Positions 1 through 5,323 of a stretch of DNA of 5,323 nt are shown in pieces. Within the stretch, counting starts at the first letter, position 1, and each line of letters opens with the position of its first letter. The notes beneath the pieces are model-generated. The model did not search any database, had not been told where the DNA came from, and saw nothing but the letters and a program-made list of their open reading frames with translations. Made by a program: the position numbers and the translations under genes. The DNA is taken from contig JAFVAA010000030.1 of the NCBI GenBank assembly GCA_017476305.1, positions 1 through 5,323 of the forward strand, read 5' to 3'. The DNA comes from Lachnospiraceae bacterium. Its GTDB lineage: Bacteria; Bacillota; Clostridia; Lachnospirales; Lachnospiraceae.

Positions 1-2
1 AC

Positions 3-77
3 CTTTGTGTCATTGGGAACGAGGAACATTTAGAGGCAGAGAAGGAGCTGTTTGATAAAATAGAGCCTTTAAAATAG
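3..77 (+). CDS. C-terminal end of an unidentified protein (partial, 5' end outside the window)
   Basis: The third forward frame is open from the window edge to a TAG stop at 75-77 and encodes 24 residues: LCVIGNEEHLEAEKELFD, then KIEPLK. The tail is acidic and looks like a hydrophobic beta strand (LCVIG) followed by an amphipathic helix, a common way for an alpha/beta domain to end. The other two forward frames hit stops at 31-33 (TAG) and 53-55 (TGA), so this is the only frame that can carry a gene ending here. In Firmicutes the gene before era is often ybeY, dgkA or cdd, but this tail does not let me assign any of them. The stop lies 75 bp upstream of era. That it is a real gene end is inferred from frame and composition only. 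Confidence 0.5.
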   Translation, partial: LCVIGNEEHLEAEKELFDKIEPLK

Positions 78-101
78 ATCGTGATTTTTCCGGGCGCAGG
101 G

Positions 102-130
102 TTGGTTAGCATTAAATTAAATAGGATAAA
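102..130 (+). promoter_or_regulatory. Possible weak sigma-A promoter upstream of era
   Basis: TTGGTT (102-107) and GATAAA (125-130) are separated by exactly 17 bp in an AT-rich stretch ahead of era. They match 3/6 and 4/6 of the -35 and -10 consensus. There is no extended -10 TG. The short 75 bp gap would also fit read-through from the upstream gene, so this is only a candidate. Confidence 0.25.
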
Positions 131-152
131 ATGATAAAGAAATGAGGAAGAG

Positions 153-1076
153 ATGAAAAATACGAAAAAGGAAAAGAGCTTTAAATCCGGTTTTGTGACG
201 TTAATCGGGCGGCCAAATGTGGGAAAATCGACTTTGATGAACCAGCTGATCGGTCAGAAAATCGCAATCACATCAAGCAAGCCGAAGACCACGAGAAACC
301 GGATCCAGACGGTCTATACCTCGGAGGAGGGGCAGATCATTTTTTTAGATACACCGGGAATCCATAAAGCGAAAAATAAATTGGGCGAATACATGGTGAC
401 GGTCGCGGAGCGTACTTTAAATGAGGTGGATGTGATTCTCTGGCTGGTAGAGCCGACGACGTTTATCGGTGCCGGGGAAAAGCATATCGCGGAAAAACTG
501 CGCCAGACGGATACACCGGTCATCCTTGTCATCAATAAAATTGACACCGTAGAAAAGGCAGAGCTTTTAAAGATTATAGATGCCTATAAGGATGAAGCGG
601 ATTTTAAGGAGATCGTACCGGTATCGGCACGAAAGGGGGAAAACACGGACGAGCTTTTAAAGGTCATGTTTGCGTATTTAGAGGAAGGACCGATGTTTTA
701 TGATCCGGATACGATTACGGACCAGCCGGAGCGTCAGATCGTGGCAGAGATGATTCGGGAAAAGGCACTTAGAAATCTGGACGATGAGATTCCGCATGGC
801 GTGGCGGTGGCGATTGATGAAATGCACGAGCGAAAATCCGGAACTATCATTGACATCCGTGCGACCATTGTTTGCGAAAAAAATTCGCATAAGGGCATCA
901 TCATCGGAAAGCAGGGAGCGATGTTAAAGAAGATTGGTTCCCAGGCGCGTCATGACATGGAAAATTTACTGGACTGTCAGGTGAATCTAAAGCTTTGGGT
1001 GAAGGTGAAAAAGGACTGGAGAGAAAGCGATTTTCTGATTAAAAATTTTGGCTATCGGAAGGATGAGGAATTTTAG
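153..1076 (+). CDS. era: GTPase Era (ribosome assembly, KH-domain GTP-binding protein)
   Basis: Era is an essential GTPase that binds the 3' end of 16S rRNA and helps mature the 30S subunit; it acts in the cytoplasm and at the membrane. All signature motifs are present in order: G1 GRPNVGKS (residues 19-26), G2 region PKTTRN (44-49), G3 DTPG (66-69), G4 NKID (128-131) and G5 SARK (158-161). The C-terminal type-II KH domain carries the RNA-binding loop GKQG (252-255) and the conserved LWVKVKKDWR stretch near the end. The length of 307 residues is normal for the family (about 300). The ATG start is supported by GAGG at 144-147, five bases upstream, and by the SFKSGFV N-terminus (residues 9-15) that matches other Firmicutes Era proteins. 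It heads the conserved era - yqzL - recO order. No defects are seen. Confidence 0.98.
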   Translation: MKNTKKEKSFKSGFVTLIGRPNVGKSTLMNQLIGQKIAITSSKPKTTRNRIQTVYTSEEGQIIFLDTPGIHKAKNKLGEYMVTVAERTLNEVDVILWLVEPTTFIGAGEKHIAEKLRQTDTPVILVINKIDTVEKAELLKIIDAYKDEADFKEIVPVSARKGENTDELLKVMFAYLEEGPMFYDPDTITDQPERQIVAEMIREKALRNLDDEIPHGVAVAIDEMHERKSGTIIDIRATIVCEKNSHKGIIIGKQGAMLKKIGSQARHDMENLLDCQVNLKLWVKVKKDWRESDFLIKNFGYRKDEEF

Positions 1077-1093
1077 GTACGCCGGTTGAAGCA

Positions 1094-1136
1094 ATGTCAT
1101 TTCCTGTCTTTAGAGGTTTGCCAAACGAAATGACAT
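1094..1136. repeat. Inverted repeat with 10 bp perfect arms in the era-yqzL gap
   Basis: ATGTCATTTC (1094-1103) and GAAATGACAT (1127-1136) are perfect reverse complements separated by 23 bp. The loop contains a second small palindrome, GTTTG-C-CAAAC (1116-1126), directly next to the right arm. The arms are AT-rich and no T-tract follows, so it is a poor rho-independent terminator. It could be an RNA fold downstream of era, a protein-binding site, or a remnant of a small mobile element. The remainder of the 289 bp gap (1077-1365) holds a smaller imperfect stem (TACAGC 1265-1270 with GCTGTA 1293-1298) and no promoter or gene I can defend. Confidence 0.45.
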
Positions 1137-1365
1137 GGTAGAATACAGGCTATGTAAATACTTACCAGCAGATTTTAGGAATACATTTTAAAAGAAAAGC
1201 CATCCTAATAATTGATGCAGGAGCAAATCAATAGTAACAAAGGGTTCATATGCTTTGCAGAAAGTACAGCCTTTGATTTAAAAATGTGTAAAGCTGTATG
1301 CAGTACGAAAATACGAAGAAAGGGATGGCGGCATTTCTTATTTTGTCGTCATTTAGGGATGTAGG

Positions 1366-1557
1366 ATGGCTTTAAAAGACGATTGGGAAAACTTTGCTGC
1401 TTCGGGACGGGTGATGGATTACTTAGAGTATAAGGGGTGTATTGACAGGGTTACGAATCTGTCGGATGCTGTCCCCGACTCCGATACAGCAGGAAATATC
1501 CTGTTTGCCTTAGAAAACGACAGGAAGAATCAGGAGGAAAAGGTGAAGCATGAATGA
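1366..1557 (+). CDS. YqzL-like small protein
   Basis: This encodes a 63-residue protein. Its N-terminal half, WENFAASGRVMDYLEYKG (residues 7-24), carries the pattern W-x2-F-x3-G-x4-YL-x-YK that I associate with the YqzL family, the small protein encoded between era and recO in Bacillus subtilis (about 47 residues). The match in position supports the family call. The function of the family is unknown to me. The protein is somewhat longer than the Bacillus one, with a charged, probably flexible C-terminal tail. The ATG start follows a weak AGGG (1355-1358) seven bases upstream; an ATG seven bases earlier is followed at once by a stop. The reading frame overlaps recO by 8 bp, so the two are probably translationally coupled. 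It is soluble, with no signal peptide or membrane segment. Confidence 0.8.
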   Translation: MALKDDWENFAASGRVMDYLEYKGCIDRVTNLSDAVPDSDTAGNILFALENDRKNQEEKVKHE

Positions 1558-2296
1558 TACGGTGACAGTGACAGGGATGGTACTTACGTCTTCACCGATG
1601 AAGGAATATGACAGAAGGGTGGAGCTTCTGACCAGGGAAAAGGGAAGGATATCAGCATTTGCACAGGGCGCGAGAAAATCAGGAAGCGCCCTGTCAGGCT
1701 GTACGATTCCTCTGATTTACGGGGAGTTTATGGTATATGAAGGCAGGAGCTCTTATTCCCTTCGAAGTGCCTCCATCCGGAAATCCTTTGGCGAGATTGC
1801 CGCAGATTATGATAAGACCTGTTACGCTGCCTACTTTTCGGAGATGGCGAGATACGTATGCAGGGAAAACATGGACGCTTCGGGTGAGCTTTTACTGCTA
1901 TACATAACACTTCTTGCCATGCAGAAGGATAAAATGCCTTTAAAGCTGATTCGTGTCGTTTATGAACTCAGGCTTTTGATGATTTCCGGTCAGGGACTGG
2001 AGCTTTTTGCGTGTCTGGACTGTGGAAAGACAGACTGCGCTTCCGTATATTTTCAGGCAGGCGGGCTTTTGTGCGGGAGCTGTGCAGAAAAGCACCCGGA
2101 GCTGAAAAATGCACGTCCCTTCGTGCTGAGCGGGGATGCTCTTTATTCCCTGCAGTTCATTCTGTCCACACCATTAGAAAAGCTGTACACCTTTTTAGTA
2201 TCGGATTCGGTACTGGAGGAATTGGTTCATTTTATGCGGGCGTATATGGGGAGGTTTTTGCCATATAAATTTAAATCCCTGGAATTTTTGGATTAA
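1550..2296 (+). CDS. recO: DNA repair protein RecO (recombination mediator)
   Basis: RecO works with RecR to load RecA onto SSB-coated single-stranded DNA in the RecFOR repair pathway, in the cytoplasm. The N-terminus, TVTGMVLTSSPMKEYDRRVE (residues 6-25), followed by LLTREKGRISAFAQGARK, is the typical RecO OB-fold opening. The middle is helical. A zinc-binding site with two CxxC pairs is intact (Cys155/Cys158 and Cys175/Cys178), as in many Gram-positive and Deinococcus RecO proteins. The length of 248 residues is normal. The ATG lies inside the end of the yqzL-like gene. AGGAGG at 1532-1537 is 12 bases away, rather far, while AGGTGA at 1541-1546 is only 3 bases away; coupling to the upstream gene would help initiation. 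No frameshift or missing key residue is seen. Confidence 0.96.
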   Translation: MNDTVTVTGMVLTSSPMKEYDRRVELLTREKGRISAFAQGARKSGSALSGCTIPLIYGEFMVYEGRSSYSLRSASIRKSFGEIAADYDKTCYAAYFSEMARYVCRENMDASGELLLLYITLLAMQKDKMPLKLIRVVYELRLLMISGQGLELFACLDCGKTDCASVYFQAGGLLCGSCAEKHPELKNARPFVLSGDALYSLQFILSTPLEKLYTFLVSDSVLEELVHFMRAYMGRFLPYKFKSLEFLD

Positions 2297-2303
2297 AGGA
2301 GAG

Positions 2304-2342
2304 CGGTATTATAAAGCACCAAAATACGGTGCTTAAGTACCG
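2304..2342 (+). other. Extended hairpin just after recO, lacking a U-tract
   Basis: AAGCACC (2314-2320) pairs perfectly with GGTGCTT (2328-2334) around a 7-base loop. The stem continues after a 3-base left bulge with CGGTATT (2304-2310) against AA-TACCG (2335-2342, G2337 bulged), for 14 base pairs in all. It starts 8 bases after the recO stop, so it should be the 3' structure of that transcript. The following sequence is not T-rich, so intrinsic termination would be inefficient. A 3' end protector or Rho-assisted end is possible. Confidence 0.5.
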
Positions 2343-2406
2343 GCGGTCCCATACGGTCTTTTCCACAAGTATACAGTTTCCTGTTTCAGCATATTGACTA
2401 AAAATG

Positions 2407-2435
2407 CCACTGCAGTGTGAAGTGTAACTCAGTGG
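2407..2435. repeat. Palindrome and inverted repeat upstream of the secreted-protein promoter
   Basis: CACTGCAGTG (2408-2417) is a perfect 10 bp palindrome. CCACTG (2407-2412) can also pair with CAGTGG (2430-2435). It sits about 60 bp ahead of the -35 element of the next gene, a plausible place for an activator or repressor site, but the spacing alone does not prove a function. TTGACT at 2394-2399 resembles a -35 element but has no matching -10 at the right distance. Confidence 0.3.
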
Positions 2436-2439
2436 AAAT

Positions 2440-2476
2440 ATCTGGAAAAAATACCTGTAAGAAAATCTGGAAAAAA
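2440..2476 (+). promoter_or_regulatory. 12 bp direct repeat overlapping the -35 region (possible operator)
   Basis: ATCTGGAAAAAA occurs identically at 2440-2451 and 2465-2476, 25 bp start to start. The second copy covers the likely -35 hexamer (2468-2473) of the secreted-protein promoter. Two identical sites placed this way are a common arrangement for a DNA-binding regulator. The A-runs reduce the information content, so chance duplication in AT-rich DNA cannot be excluded. Confidence 0.35.
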
Positions 2477-2496
2477 GAGGACAAGTGTGCTATACT
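2468..2496 (+). promoter_or_regulatory. Extended -10 sigma-A promoter of the secreted-protein gene
   Basis: The -10 is TATACT (2491-2496), preceded by the extended motif TGC (2488-2490). A -35-like TGGAAA (2468-2473, 4/6 to consensus) lies 17 bp upstream. Transcription would start near 2503, giving a leader of about 110 nt before the start codon. This is the best promoter in the 316 bp between recO and the next gene. Confidence 0.65.
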
Positions 2497-2553
2497 AAAA
2501 AAGTCAGGCAAAAAGAGATTCACAGAGGGCTTCTCATCCCCCGTGGAACTTTT

Positions 2554-2580
2554 GGGAACGGTTCGTTTTGAACAGCTCCC
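2554..2580 (+). other. Leader hairpin upstream of the ribosome binding site
   Basis: GGGAACGGTTC (2554-2564) folds onto GAACAGCTCCC (2570-2580) around a GTTTT loop. Nine of eleven positions pair, with two single mismatches. It lies in the predicted leader, ending 15 bases before the Shine-Dalgarno sequence. It may stabilise the mRNA or affect translation. I do not recognise a known riboswitch or T-box element. Confidence 0.4.
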
Positions 2581-2595
2581 TGGTAATATTTATCA

Positions 2596-2603
2596 TAAGG
2601 AGG
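2596..2603 (+). promoter_or_regulatory. Strong ribosome binding site that fixes the start of the secreted protein
   Basis: TAAGGAGG sits nine bases before the ATG at 2613. It selects this ATG over the upstream in-frame TTG at 2568, which lacks a comparable site and would add 15 residues ahead of the signal peptide. Confidence 0.85.
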
Positions 2604-2612
2604 AATGGTTTT

Positions 2613-5018
2613 ATGAGAAAATCATGGAAACGTGCGCTGTCTTACGTTTTGACAGCGGCAATGGCAGTGACAGGCGTAGGTTTTACCGGCGGTGTGGGAA
2701 GTACGAATCCGACGGTAGCAAGCGCGGAAGAGGGGAGCGGTTCTGATCCGTCAGCATCCCCATCAGCGAGTGCAGACGCAAGCGCATCTCCGGAAGCGAG
2801 TGCAGATGCAAGTGCGTCCCCCGCAGCAAGTGCAGATGCAAGTGCATCTCCTGCAGCAAGTGCAGACGTGAGTGCATCTCCGGAAGCAAGCGCAGCTGCA
2901 AGCGAAGCACCAGCAGCAAGCGGGGAGCCGGAAGTGATCGCACCGTCACCGGAGGATGCAGGAGTAGATACCTGTACAGCATATCTGGTATCACATCCTG
3001 GAACCGGTTACAGCTTTGATGAAAGCAAAATATCACCAAATGGACAGTGGACTGCTGAGGAAGCAGAGCAGAACGGTGCCCTGACTGCAGAGATTCCTAT
3101 CAAGGAAGGAAAAGGGACCTATACAGTATCTGTAAAAAATCTTTCTGGTGAACCATATGAAGAATGTAATGTACTTTGCATAGATGTTCCGGAAATGATG
3201 CCGCTCATCAATTCTGCCGGTCTGGAGCCGGAGGTAGAAGATTTAAAGGTATTTTTAGACGGCACGGAAACAGAGGTGAATTTACCTTCTCTCTTTACGG
3301 GAGATATCGAAGCCAAGGGAACCTACCGTATTCAGATTCATAATGGCTGGGGAGGACAGCCTTCGCTGGATGGTCATGATGCTCTGAAAGCGATCGAGGA
3401 TGAAGCTGATTTTGCATGGTCAGATGAGCTGAAGGTCACCTTTACGCTTAACCTGAAGGCAACGACGGCAAAGACCTGCACTGCATACATACAGACCAAT
3501 GAAGGGAAAGATGCAAAGGGAGAAAATGGCGTATGGAATCCGGAATCTGCAGTTGGAAGAACGGCAAAGGTTGCATTAAAAGAGGCTGCAATAAGAACTG
3601 CTGATAATGTACCGATGGATCCGGTGTACAGCGTTACTGCCGTAAACAATACAGCCAATGATTCCGTATCACCGAAGGTATTTAATGTTGATATTGTAGG
3701 CTTTGATAATGCATGTAAGGAAAACGGATGGGTATATGAAATTGCAAAGGACGATATCAGGCTTTATTTAGATGGCGAAGAAGTCGCTCTGGATAAAGAC
3801 AAGATGTTCGTTGGGGATATCGAGAAAAATGGAAACTACAGGATTGAAATTTATAATGAGTGGAGCGATACCGGAAGCAAGGATGATCCTGCGATCACCT
3901 CTGAAAAGCTGACTTATAAGGATGAGGCAGAGGTCACCTTTAAGGTACATATGGTAAAGGGTTCAGATAATCCGGCTCCGGGTGCAGAGCCGACACAGGC
4001 ACCGGCTGCATCCTCCTACAATGCATATCTCTGTTTCCAGACAGACAAGTGGGCATACCGTAATGCATGGGATGATGCCAATGGCGGTCTAAAGAGCAAA
4101 GATATCGATTATAAGAAGGAAATACTATATGACGGTGGCAAACAAAAGACAAAGGCAACGATTCAAGATGTAGTGATCGATCACAACGGAGAGTATACGA
4201 TCAGCATTTCGGATGTCGATCTGACGCAGCTTCGTGATTCGAATTTTCCGGATCAGGCACCTGAGAAGTATAATATAGTATTTATCAGCACGGATATTCC
4301 GCGTACCATGACAAATCTGAAGTTCTCCAATGTATCCCTTACAGTGGATGGTACAAAGACGGTATCATATAAGAATGATCTTCCTATTAAAAGTGACAGT
4401 ACGAAATACTACACTCCGATGTTGATCAATGATGGAAACTATGGTTCTGATAATGCAACAGAATATAAGACTTCGGATGTAGGAATTGCCACAAAGAGTA
4501 TTTCTGTGACCTTTACCGTATCCGGCGGAGATTTCGAAGGAACCTATAAGACGAGCACGCTTGGGAAAAAGAAGGGCGCAACTTTTACGAGTGGAAACTT
4601 CAAATATAAGATCACACAGGTTGCAAAGAAGACCGTAGCAGGTTCTAAGACGACTACGACAAAAGGGAAGGTCTCTGTCGTAGGCTTAACCTCAGCAGGG
4701 AAGAAAGCAAAGTCCCTGACACTTGGTCCTACGGTGAAGGATTCAAAAGCGACCTATACCATCAGCGCACTTGCAGCGAATGCGTTTAAGGGAGCACAGG
4801 CAACAAAGATTACCTTAAATAAGAGTATCAAGAAGCTTCCGAAAAATGCATTTGCAAAGTGTACGAAGCTGTCTACGCTCACTTTAAAGGCGAAGCTGAC
4901 TTCTGTAAATAAGGCTGCGTTTACAGGCTGTAAAAAGACGATCAAGATTTCCGGTACGTCTGCAGCAGCCAATGTGAAGTTTCTAAATAAGAAGACTTCC
5001 TATAAGAAATTCAAATAA
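2613..5018 (+). CDS. Secreted modular surface protein: three beta-rich repeat domains plus basic BspA-like LRR C-terminus
   Basis: This is an exported protein of 801 residues. A signal peptide (MRKSWKR, a hydrophobic core to about residue 28, predicted cleavage after A38 in VASA-EE) is followed by five 10-residue Ala/Ser/Asp/Pro repeats (52-101), a flexible spacer. Three related domains start at C121, C289 and Y469. Each opens with an AYL/AYI strand, has a later DG turn (DLKVFLDG 210-217, DIRLYLDG 381-388, NVSLTVDG 573-580) and ends with a VTFT/VTFK strand. The first two share G-x-YRI-x-I-x-N-x-W (236-246, 407-417). The third opens with CFQTDKWAYRNAWDD, which from memory resembles uncharacterised carbohydrate-binding-like modules on Lachnospiraceae glycan-degrading enzymes. 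A Pro/Ala linker (about 451-468) precedes it. Residues 641-801 are lysine-rich and contain BspA-like LRR units (721-780). No catalytic motif, LPXTG or SLH is visible. A role in binding surfaces or glycans is inferred. It has its own promoter and terminator. Confidence 0.9.
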   Translation: MRKSWKRALSYVLTAAMAVTGVGFTGGVGSTNPTVASAEEGSGSDPSASPSASADASASPEASADASASPAASADASASPAASADVSASPEASAAASEAPAASGEPEVIAPSPEDAGVDTCTAYLVSHPGTGYSFDESKISPNGQWTAEEAEQNGALTAEIPIKEGKGTYTVSVKNLSGEPYEECNVLCIDVPEMMPLINSAGLEPEVEDLKVFLDGTETEVNLPSLFTGDIEAKGTYRIQIHNGWGGQPSLDGHDALKAIEDEADFAWSDELKVTFTLNLKATTAKTCTAYIQTNEGKDAKGENGVWNPESAVGRTAKVALKEAAIRTADNVPMDPVYSVTAVNNTANDSVSPKVFNVDIVGFDNACKENGWVYEIAKDDIRLYLDGEEVALDKDKMFVGDIEKNGNYRIEIYNEWSDTGSKDDPAITSEKLTYKDEAEVTFKVHMVKGSDNPAPGAEPTQAPAASSYNAYLCFQTDKWAYRNAWDDANGGLKSKDIDYKKEILYDGGKQKTKATIQDVVIDHNGEYTISISDVDLTQLRDSNFPDQAPEKYNIVFISTDIPRTMTNLKFSNVSLTVDGTKTVSYKNDLPIKSDSTKYYTPMLINDGNYGSDNATEYKTSDVGIATKSISVTFTVSGGDFEGTYKTSTLGKKKGATFTSGNFKYKITQVAKKTVAGSKTTTTKGKVSVVGLTSAGKKAKSLTLGPTVKDSKATYTISALAANAFKGAQATKITLNKSIKKLPKNAFAKCTKLSTLTLKAKLTSVNKAAFTGCKKTIKISGTSAAANVKFLNKKTSYKKFK
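2766..2915 (+). repeat. Five tandem 30 bp repeats encoding an Ala/Ser/Asp/Pro spacer
   Basis: Units begin at 2766, 2796, 2826, 2856 and 2886, each exactly 30 bp and in frame. The first four encode ASADASASPE, ASADASASPA, ASADASASPA and ASADVSASPE; the fifth has decayed to ASAAASEAPA. Differences are mostly synonymous third-position changes (for example GAC/GAT, AGC/AGT), so the array has been selected as protein. It probably forms an extended, possibly glycosylated, linker between the signal peptide and the first folded domain. In-frame unit gain or loss by slippage would change only its length. Confidence 0.9.
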
Positions 5019-5053
5019 TTGCCGGATGAAATCCTTTTGAGAGGATGTAGGAG

Positions 5054-5086
5054 AAGCCCCCCGCGGAGTTCGCAGGGGGCTTTTTT
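5054..5086 (+). terminator. Strong rho-independent terminator of the secreted-protein gene
   Basis: GCCCCC (5056-5061) pairs with GGGGGC (5075-5080). One C-A mismatch is followed by a GCG/CGC stem (5063-5065 with 5071-5073) around a GAGTT loop, and A5054-A5055 pair into the T-tract. Six T residues (5081-5086) follow. It lies 36 bases after the stop codon and has the classical form. Confidence 0.95.
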
Positions 5087-5205
5087 CTGCAGGAGACTTC
5101 GTTCCCATAAAAAACGGACAAGAGACCGACATGATTTTTGTGAAAACTGCACAAGGAAAGGATGTTCTTTTGGATGATTTTTGAATACTTAAATTGGCAG
5201 ATGGG

Positions 5206-5214
5206 TGCTATAAT
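5206..5214 (+). promoter_or_regulatory. Extended -10 promoter of the downstream gene
   Basis: A perfect TATAAT (5209-5214) is preceded by TGC (5206-5208). No good -35 lies at 16-18 bp, as is usual for extended -10 promoters. It would give a leader of roughly 85 nt before the ATG at 5307. The 288 bp between stop and start otherwise holds the terminator and nothing else I can name. Confidence 0.65.
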
Positions 5215-5290
5215 ATAGTTTGCAGCAAATAGGATCAGAATTACGTAAATGCGGACAAGCGTGATGGAAAATCCTGTTTAAAATACAAAA

Positions 5291-5298
5291 TAAGGAGG
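5291..5298 (+). promoter_or_regulatory. Ribosome binding site of the downstream gene
   Basis: TAAGGAGG lies eight bases before the ATG at 5307, the same core and nearly the same spacing as for the secreted-protein gene. It is the main support for a gene starting at the window edge. Confidence 0.8.
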
Positions 5299-5306
5299 TT
5301 TCTATT

Positions 5307-5323
5307 ATGAAATTAGGAAAAGG
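5307..5323 (+). CDS. Start of an unidentified gene (partial, runs off the window)
   Basis: An ATG follows a strong Shine-Dalgarno site and an extended -10 promoter. Only MKLGK and the first two bases of a glycine codon are visible. A short basic start would fit a signal peptide, and the shared promoter and ribosome-binding style with the preceding secreted protein makes that attractive, but five residues cannot support a product call. Confidence 0.7.

Noticed and set aside
1094..1136. The inverted repeat as the era terminator.
   Set aside because: The arms are AT-rich, the loop is 23 bases and no T-tract follows, so it does not meet the form of an intrinsic terminator.
2394..2422. TTGACT at 2394 as a -35 element.
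   Set aside because: The sequence 17 bp downstream is GTGAAG, with no resemblance to a -10, and neighbouring spacings are no better.
2568..2612. Upstream TTG start that would extend the secreted protein by 15 residues.
   Set aside because: No good Shine-Dalgarno site precedes it, and the extension would bury the signal peptide. The ATG at 2613 has TAAGGAGG at ideal spacing.
2417..2746. A 109-codon forward reading frame across the recO-downstream gap and the start of the secreted protein.
   Set aside because: It overlaps the promoter, leader and signal-peptide coding region in another frame, is rich in Lys, Arg and Cys, and lacks a ribosome binding site.
2683..3039. A 118-codon reverse-strand reading frame rich in Leu, His and Arg.
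   Set aside because: It is the antisense reading of the 30 bp repeats. The repeat changes are synonymous for the forward frame, which is the real gene.
5131..5184. A 17-residue peptide, MIFVKTAQGKDVLLDDF, between the terminator and the next promoter.
   Set aside because: It reads like protein but has no ribosome binding site and lies upstream of the promoter that serves the next gene. It is too short to separate from chance.

Overview
The window looks like part of a chromosome from an anaerobic Gram-positive bacterium, most likely a member of the Lachnospiraceae (Clostridium cluster XIVa). Three things suggest this. First, the Firmicutes order era - yqzL-like - recO is present. Second, the Shine-Dalgarno sequences are strong (two copies of TAAGGAGG). 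Third, the secreted protein has an alanine/serine/proline linker and a lysine-rich C-terminal module with BspA-like leucine-rich repeats, a style I associate with gut Lachnospiraceae. This placement is an inference from gene content and style; no database search was possible. All supported genes are on the + strand.

Positions 1-2296 are a housekeeping block. It opens with the last 24 codons of an unidentified gene (3-77). Then come era, the ribosome-assembly GTPase (153-1076), a 289 bp gap with inverted repeats, a 63-residue YqzL-family protein (1366-1557), and recO, a recombination mediator (1550-2296). yqzL and recO overlap by 8 bp and are probably translationally coupled. I see no convincing terminator between era and yqzL.

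Positions 2297-5086 form an independent unit. A hairpin without a U-tract follows recO. An extended -10 promoter near 2468-2496 is overlapped by a 12 bp direct repeat. A leader of about 110 nt with a hairpin just above the ribosome binding site leads into a single 801-residue secreted protein (2613-5018). A textbook rho-independent terminator (5054-5086) closes the unit. The protein has a signal peptide, five 10-residue Ala/Ser/Asp/Pro repeats, three related beta-rich domains resembling uncharacterised carbohydrate-binding-like modules, and a very basic C-terminal module with BspA-like repeats. It has no catalytic motif I can recognise and no LPXTG or SLH anchor, so it is probably a surface-associated binding protein.

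Positions 5087-5323 hold a second extended -10 promoter, a leader and the first six codons of another gene, whose identity cannot be read.

Most of the window is ordinary. The parts worth a second look are the modular secreted protein, its upstream regulatory region and the era-yqzL gap. I found no evidence of a mobile element, CRISPR array, tRNA or rRNA gene, or defence system.
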